This document shows, one piece after another, positions 6,908 to 6,968 of a stretch of DNA of 6,968 nucleotides. Both the position numbers and the translations under genes were made by a program. The notes under the pieces are model-generated. The model did no database searches. It saw only the letters and a program-made list of their open reading frames with translations, and was not told the DNA's origin. The first letter of the stretch is position 1, and each line of letters opens with the position of its first letter. Source of the DNA: Bacteroidota bacterium (GTDB taxonomy: Bacteria; Bacteroidota; Ignavibacteria; Ignavibacteriales; Ignavibacteriaceae); assembly GCA_023433685.1 (NCBI GenBank), contig JAEYUD010000143.1:1-6968 (forward strand), written 5' to 3'.

Positions 6908-6968
6908 TCTGACTGAACCTTTCCGCGTGGAAGAGCCGTCACCCAGCTTGTGGAGATATGTTTGCTGC

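Overview
The window carries five protein-coding genes packed almost end to end. No rRNA, tRNA, mobile element or CRISPR array was recognised, and no stretch over 300 bases lacks a gene. Base composition is moderate, by eye mid-40s % G+C and similar across the window. The prephenate dehydratase (QSRP-type ACT motif) and type Ib DAHP synthase suggest a free-living bacterium near the Bacteroidota/Chlorobiota/Ignavibacteria group. That placement is inference from protein flavour only and is weakly held.

Layout. One gene on the plus strand (about 2-739, probably 5'-truncated by the window edge) encodes the C-terminal part of a beta-rich protein: a concanavalin/laminin-G-like sandwich followed by a small SH3-like tail. 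The remaining genes are on the minus strand. In transcription order they are a prephenate dehydratase-ACT-DAHP synthase fusion (6907-5171), a 59-base gap, and then a tightly coupled trio. The trio is an ABC ATPase of the LolD/MacB type (5111-4422), an 846-residue double-FtsX permease (4425-1885) and an AttH/CrtC-like lipocalin-fold protein (1885-740). The three overlap by 4 bases and 1 base. The plus-strand gene and the AttH gene converge with their stop codons directly abutting, so there is no intergenic DNA between them.

How they work together. The fusion enzyme joins the first step of the shikimate pathway (DAHP synthase) to a committed step of phenylalanine synthesis (prephenate dehydratase), with a Phe-sensor-type ACT domain between them. 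The trio looks like one AttEFGH-type system: an ATPase drives an FtsX-class permease in the inner membrane, and a membrane-anchored or exported AttH-like partner probably handles a lipid or other hydrophobic ligand outside the cytoplasm. Its substrate cannot be read from the sequence.

The most notable non-coding signal is a perfect 13-bp inverted repeat with an 11-base loop (5108-5144) in and just beyond the gap between the fusion enzyme and the transporter. Its downstream arm contains the apparent Shine-Dalgarno and the TTG start codon of the ATPase gene, so it could be a translation-control hairpin or a protein-binding operator for the transporter operon.
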